A model generated the notes under the pieces. That model had not been told where the DNA came from. It saw nothing but the letters and a program-made list of their open reading frames with translations, and searched no databases. Position numbers and translations under genes: made by a program. A DNA stretch of 9,265 nt, taken from the NCBI GenBank assembly GCA_027294925.1, contig JAPULM010000108.1:1-9265 (forward strand), given 5' to 3'. Of the stretch, positions 6,655 to 9,265 are shown piece after piece; the stretch's first letter is position 1; the number at the start of each line of letters is the position of its first letter. The DNA comes from a bacterium. Its GTDB lineage: Bacteria > Tectomicrobia > Entotheonellia > Entotheonellales > Entotheonellaceae.

Positions 6655-7593
6655 ATGAGTGGTATACAGGAACTTTCTAAGGTGTGGATGGATGGTGGGC
6701 TTGTGCCTCGTGAACAGGCCACATTACCCGTTGGTAGCGCTGCTGTGTTCTACGCCACCAATGTATTTGAAGGACTCCGGGCATATTGGGACGATAACAG
6801 GGAGGAACTGTATTGTTTTCGTGTCGCCGCACATTTAACACGTTTACGCGAATCAATGAAAATGATGCGTTTTACCATCCCTTATAGCGATGCAGAATTG
6901 GTTGAAGCGGTGCGCGAGGTGTTGGTCGGTAACGATGTACATGAAGATATTCACATGCATATGGTCGCTTATGTAGGCGGCAGTGGACAGGACGCAACAG
7001 AACCGACGGGTTTGTATATTAATCCACGCCGACGCGCTCGCATGACTGCCCCGGATCGTGGTCTTAGTTGTTGCATTAGCTCGTGGACTCGTACATCGGA
7101 TAACGCAATTCCAATTCGTCTCAAGTGTGGCGCCAACTATCAAAATGCCCGGCTAGCTTTACTGCAAGCACAGGCCGATGGCTACGACGGCCCGATTTTC
7201 CTGAATAATCAAGGCAAAGTCGCTGAAGGAACGGGGGCTTCATTGTTTATCGTACGTAAGGGCAAATTGATCACCCCTACCGTTACCAGCGATGTCTTGG
7301 AAAGTATCACGCGGTCTACCTTAATCGAGGAGATAGGTCCGAATTTCCTCGGTCTCGATGTGGTCGAGCGGGAGATCGACCGCACTGAATTGTATGTGGC
7401 CGATGAAGCATTTTTCTGTGGTAGTGGGTATGAGATTACGCCGATCACTTCGATCGATCGCTTTGTGGTAGGTAACGGTGAAGTCGGACCTATTTCACAA
7501 CGTATGCTCAAGGCCTATATGGACCTGGTGCGTGGGGTTGATGGGCGCTTTCCCGAGTGGCGGACCCCGACGTACCAAAAAGCTTCTGTGTGA
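6655..7593 (+). CDS. ilvE: Branched-chain amino acid aminotransferase-like, class IV PLP enzyme
   Basis: This 312-residue fold-type IV aminotransferase is close to the length of E. coli IlvE (309). It is expected to move amino groups between branched-chain amino acids and 2-oxoglutarate, using pyridoxal phosphate. Visible family motifs are V-F-E-G-L-R-A-Y at 37-44, I-S-S-W at 141-144 and the catalytic lysine K157 in R-L-K-C-G-A-N-Y. E-G-T-G-A-S-L-F at 191-198 contains the conserved glutamate, followed by S-I-T-R at 217-220 and Y-E-I-T-P-I around 259-264. Two substrate-side places differ from typical IlvE: the Y-x-R strand motif (Y95/R97 in E. coli) aligns with H100-M-H102, and G-T-A-A-E is replaced by G-S-G-Y-E at 256-260. 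The natural substrate could therefore differ, and the symbol is tentative. The ATG at 6655 has AAGGAG (6643-6648) 6 bases upstream. It follows the 98-residue gene by 35 bases. Confidence 0.85.
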   Translation: MSGIQELSKVWMDGGLVPREQATLPVGSAAVFYATNVFEGLRAYWDDNREELYCFRVAAHLTRLRESMKMMRFTIPYSDAELVEAVREVLVGNDVHEDIHMHMVAYVGGSGQDATEPTGLYINPRRRARMTAPDRGLSCCISSWTRTSDNAIPIRLKCGANYQNARLALLQAQADGYDGPIFLNNQGKVAEGTGASLFIVRKGKLITPTVTSDVLESITRSTLIEEIGPNFLGLDVVEREIDRTELYVADEAFFCGSGYEITPITSIDRFVVGNGEVGPISQRMLKAYMDLVRGVDGRFPEWRTPTYQKASV

Positions 7594-7599
7594 CCAGCA

Positions 7600-7630
7600 G
7601 TTTGGTGCGCTAGCGTCTTTGATACCAAAC
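7600..7630 (+). repeat. Inverted repeat after the aminotransferase gene
   Basis: GTTTGGT (7600-7606) pairs with ACCAAAC (7624-7630), with one possible G-U extension inside and a loop of about 17 bases. It starts 7 bases after the stop codon. No T-run follows on the plus strand, so terminator function is doubtful. It may protect the 3' end of the mRNA or be chance. Confidence 0.25.
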
Positions 7631-7642
7631 CTTGTATGATAA

Positions 7643-7690
7643 AAAGCGACATGCCCTACCCTGCCAAACCGGCAGGGTAATTGCGCTACG
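7643..7690 (-). repeat. Hairpin repeat element, copy B
   Basis: This is the inverted partner of 6161-6208, read here on the minus strand and beginning 5 bases after the stop codon of the CopD-like gene. The 9-bp stem TACCCTGCC/GGCAGGGTA (7679-7671 and 7665-7657) encloses the loop GGTTT. On the minus strand a run of five T (7645-7641) follows about 11 bases beyond the stem, so this copy could help terminate the CopD-like transcript, though the spacing is too long for a classical terminator. Four of the six differences from copy A are transitions, and the remaining two compensate each other within the stem. Confidence 0.7.
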
Positions 7691-7695
7691 CCGTG

Positions 7696-8175
7696 TTAGA
7701 GTTTTGAGGAGACGATGACCACAAATGTCAGCAGCGCGATAATGACATAGGAGATGATCTGCATACGCTGCGCCAGACGGTGGAATAGTTGCGCATCGAA
7801 TGGATGGATGCCGGCATCCATCCGCGTGATGCGGAATCCTATGCCAAAGAGTTGCATCGGCACCAGCAGCATGACGAAAAATACGGCGGCTAATTTATAG
7901 ATCAGCAATAGGTGGAAATGGGCTAGGGCGCTTTCATCGCCAGCCCCGAATGCCCGGTAGAACGGGGGCAGCAAATACAAACCACCGGTGGTGATTTGGA
8001 TGCTGAGTCCCACCAGCACGGTGGGGAAGAAACGTCGCATCGTTTGCCCCAATATGCGAAGCTGAGTCCGGGTGTCGTCCATGCGCTTCAGAACAGGCCA
8101 GCAGAAGAAACTGAGGAACATATAGCCGCCGAGTACGACAATCATGCTGAGTGTGTGTAGCCAGAATGCAATCAT
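7696..8175 (-). CDS. CopD-like four-helix membrane protein
   Basis: This 159-residue integral inner-membrane protein has four predicted helices at about 4-26, 49-70, 88-114 and 135-156. The pattern resembles the CopD (copper resistance D) domain family and related four-helix proteins. A His in helix 1 (H7), histidines at H86 and H88 before helix 3, and H132 before helix 4 could bind metal or haem, as seen in relatives such as HemJ-type proteins. That function is inference and no copper genes are nearby. Loops are short, with basic residues between helices 1 and 2 (K30, R31, R36, R40, R47, R48), suggesting that loop faces the cytoplasm. The ATG at 8175 is the natural start because it opens directly into helix 1; its ribosome site is weak. 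The gene stands alone, divergent from the Rho-N gene, and its stop abuts hairpin copy B. Confidence 0.7.
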   Translation of the reverse strand: MIAFWLHTLSMIVVLGGYMFLSFFCWPVLKRMDDTRTQLRILGQTMRRFFPTVLVGLSIQITTGGLYLLPPFYRAFGAGDESALAHFHLLLIYKLAAVFFVMLLVPMQLFGIGFRITRMDAGIHPFDAQLFHRLAQRMQIISYVIIALLTFVVIVSSKL

Positions 8176-8186
8176 GATAATGTCCG

Positions 8187-8214
8187 TTGGTTTTGTTGAA
8201 TAAAATGTGATAAA
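8187..8214 (+). promoter_or_regulatory. Weak promoter candidate for the Rho-N gene
   Basis: The AT-rich divergent gap 8176-8282 contains TTGGTT (8187-8192) and, 16 bases on, GATAAA (8209-8214), the latter preceded by TGT as an extended -10. Another -10-like TCTAAT lies at 8223-8228 without a matching -35. A promoter for the plus-strand gene is expected in this gap, but the exact boxes are uncertain. Confidence 0.25.
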
Positions 8215-8282
8215 CTCTGCATTCTAATACGCCCTACTAAACATATTTAAACATTGTGCACCGTATCGAAGGAGCTAGGGGT

Positions 8283-8627
8283 ATGGAACTCCGTGATCTG
8301 CAAAAAATGACCGTCGTCAAATTACGCGAGGAAGCGCTCAACATGGGCGGTTTTAGCGGCGTCCATGGCATGAAGAAACGAGAACTAATTGAGGCGCTGG
8401 CTGCGAAGTTTGGTATTGATCTTGGGGCTGCTGTTAAGGCCGCCCGAGAAAAATTTACTGGTGATAAACCGGCCATGAAACGAGAAATTAGAACCCTTAA
8501 AGCACAGCGCGATGCAGCATTGGCAGAACATGACCTGGCTGCAGCAGCCGTGGCGCGTCAAGGCATCAAAACACATAAACGTGCCTTGCGACGCATGGCC
8601 AAGACGGCGCAGACGGCATCGGTGTAA
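8283..8627 (+). CDS. Rho termination factor N-terminal domain protein
   Basis: This 114-residue protein begins with a Rho-N (SAP-like) domain at about residues 3-44: L-R-D-L-Q-K-M-T, then L-R-E-E-A, and G-M-K-K-R-E-L-I-E-A-L at 29-39. In Rho this small helical domain precedes the RNA-binding domain and contacts nucleic acid. The stand-alone protein has no ATPase part and cannot be Rho. A charged linker leads to a probable helical or coiled-coil segment (64-104) rich in Lys, Arg and Ala, ending in a basic tail. This suits an RNA- or DNA-binding accessory protein, but the true role is unknown. The ATG at 8283 is chosen because AAGGAG (8269-8274) lies 8 bases upstream; the frame is open to a GTG at 8256 that lacks a ribosome site. 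A tiny basic gene follows 68 bases downstream. Confidence 0.8.
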   Translation: MELRDLQKMTVVKLREEALNMGGFSGVHGMKKRELIEALAAKFGIDLGAAVKAAREKFTGDKPAMKREIRTLKAQRDAALAEHDLAAAAVARQGIKTHKRALRRMAKTAQTASV

Positions 8628-8695
8628 GTTGTCTGTTGCTGTGTGGCGCAATTTGATAGGTGGATAGATAGATTTCCTTAAGGTGAGAGACAGCG

Positions 8696-8812
8696 ATGAA
8701 AGCACGTCGTAAAAAAAGCAATAAAACGGCACGTCTAAAAGCCATGCAGCGGAAAAAGTTGCAGCGCGCGCGTCTGCGGGTGAGCAAAGGCGAGCGTAAA
8801 TATAGTCGATAG
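8696..8812 (+). CDS. Very small, highly basic protein (38 aa)
   Basis: This short reading frame has an excellent ribosome site: AAGGTGA (8680-8686) lies 9 bases before the ATG. The 38-residue product contains nine Lys and nine Arg with a single acidic residue (E33), beginning M-K-A-R-R-K-K and ending in R-K-Y-S-R. Nearly half the residues are basic, as in the smallest ribosomal proteins and ribosome- or RNA-associated peptides; I do not match it to a named family. It lies 68 bases after the Rho-N gene on the same strand with no clear terminator between, so the two may be co-transcribed. It ends 19 bases before the convergent comF stop. The ribosome site and strong compositional bias argue that it is real despite its size. 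Confidence 0.6.
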   Translation: MKARRKKSNKTARLKAMQRKKLQRARLRVSKGERKYSR

Positions 8813-8831
8813 CATGCCACCTTACGCTTCT

Positions 8832-9265
8832 TCATCCTACACGCGCTAGCGTGTACACCCCGACCCAATCAGCGCCTGCCTGTTGTAAGAGGCGGGCACA
8901 CTCCCCTATGGTAGCCCCAGTGGTGTAAACATCATCGATTAGCAATAGCGACCTGCCTTGACAGGCCTGCGGTTCCCTGAGTTGAAATGCCCTCCGCACA
9001 TTGCGCCGGCGTTGTACGGCGCTTAAACCGACCTGTGACGCTGTATGGCGATGACGAATCAAAAGATTTTCCCTGAGCGGAATGTTAATTTGTTGACTTA
9101 CATGCCTGGCCAAGGCGACGGCCTGGTCAAACTCACGCTGATGTAGTCGCCTGCGGTGCAAAGGGACAGGGATCAACAGGTCCGGCATCCGCTCACCCCA
9201 ATGAAACTTGAACTGCGAAAAAAGCAAATCGGCCAATGGACGAACCAGACCGTAGATGCGTTGAT
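8832..9265 (-). CDS. comF: ComF family phosphoribosyltransferase, 5' end cut by window edge
   Basis: The C-terminal 143 or so residues of a ComF/GntX family protein are visible; the frame continues past the right edge, where the N-terminal zinc-binding part would lie. Conserved blocks are L-I-P-V-P-L-H-R-R-R-L-x-x-R-E-F-D-Q-A around visible residues 30-48, the Q-V-G-L-S-x-x-x-R-R-x-N-V-R-x-A-F stretch at 77-93, and the phosphoribosyltransferase PRPP-binding loop L-L-I-D-D-V-Y-T-T-G-A-T at 107-118. ComF proteins are needed for DNA uptake in competent bacteria, and GntX-type members are linked to use of DNA as a nutrient; the enzymatic substrate is not settled. The stop TGA is at 8834-8832, convergent with the tiny basic gene. 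A 7-bp inverted repeat TACACGC-GCTA-GCGTGTA (8838-8855) lies within its last codons, without a T-run. Confidence 0.9.
   Translation of the reverse strand, partial: QRIYGLVRPLADLLFSQFKFHWGERMPDLLIPVPLHRRRLHQREFDQAVALARHVSQQINIPLRENLLIRHRHTASQVGLSAVQRRRNVRRAFQLREPQACQGRSLLLIDDVYTTGATIGECARLLQQAGADWVGVYTLARVG

Noticed and set aside
8838..8855. Hairpin TACACGC-GCTA-GCGTGTA considered as a terminator between the tiny basic gene and comF.
   Set aside because: It lies within the last comF codons, the stem is short and no T-run follows on either strand.

Overview
The window is a 9.3 kb piece of ordinary-looking bacterial chromosome with a GC content a little above 50 %. It has clear Shine-Dalgarno sites and small transcription units on both strands. 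No insertion sequence, phage gene, CRISPR array, tRNA or rRNA was seen. The mix of families (DUF2851, an Fsr-like MFS carrier, a class II CCA-adding enzyme, a class IV aminotransferase, a Rho-N domain protein, ComF) points to a Gram-negative-type, Proteobacteria-like or deep-branching environmental bacterium. I cannot name the species or phylum from the sequence alone.

Layout from left to right. Bases 1-201 hold no convincing gene. A DUF2851 protein (minus, 202-1722) is divergent from an MFS transporter (plus, 1873-3111). The 150 bp between them carries a good promoter and two inverted repeats suggestive of operator control. A 423 bp non-coding stretch follows, with a terminator-like hairpin and a promoter. 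It leads into an unrecognised 63-residue protein (3535-3726) and the CCA-adding enzyme gene (3767-5125). Convergent to these is a calcineurin-like metallophosphoesterase (minus, 5183-6070). Next comes a plus-strand pair: an unrecognised 98-residue protein (6323-6619) and a branched-chain-type aminotransferase (6655-7593). A four-helix CopD-like membrane protein (minus, 7696-8175) is divergent from a Rho-N domain protein (8283-8627), which is followed by a 38-residue extremely basic protein (8696-8812). The 3' part of comF (minus) runs off the right edge.

The genes do not form one pathway. They cover tRNA 3'-end maturation, amino-acid transamination, efflux, nucleic-acid binding and DNA-uptake-related phosphoribosyltransferase chemistry. 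The most distinctive structure is a 48 bp hairpin element present twice in opposite orientation (6161-6208 and 7643-7690), flanking the 98-residue/aminotransferase pair. Its only two transversions fall on partners of the same base pair (G-C in one copy, C-G in the other). This suggests a dispersed REP-like palindromic family under structural selection. Secondary points of interest are the aminotransferase's atypical substrate-side residues, the Rho-N plus tiny basic protein pair, and the long leader ahead of the 63-residue/cca unit. I found no sign of a large new multi-gene system.
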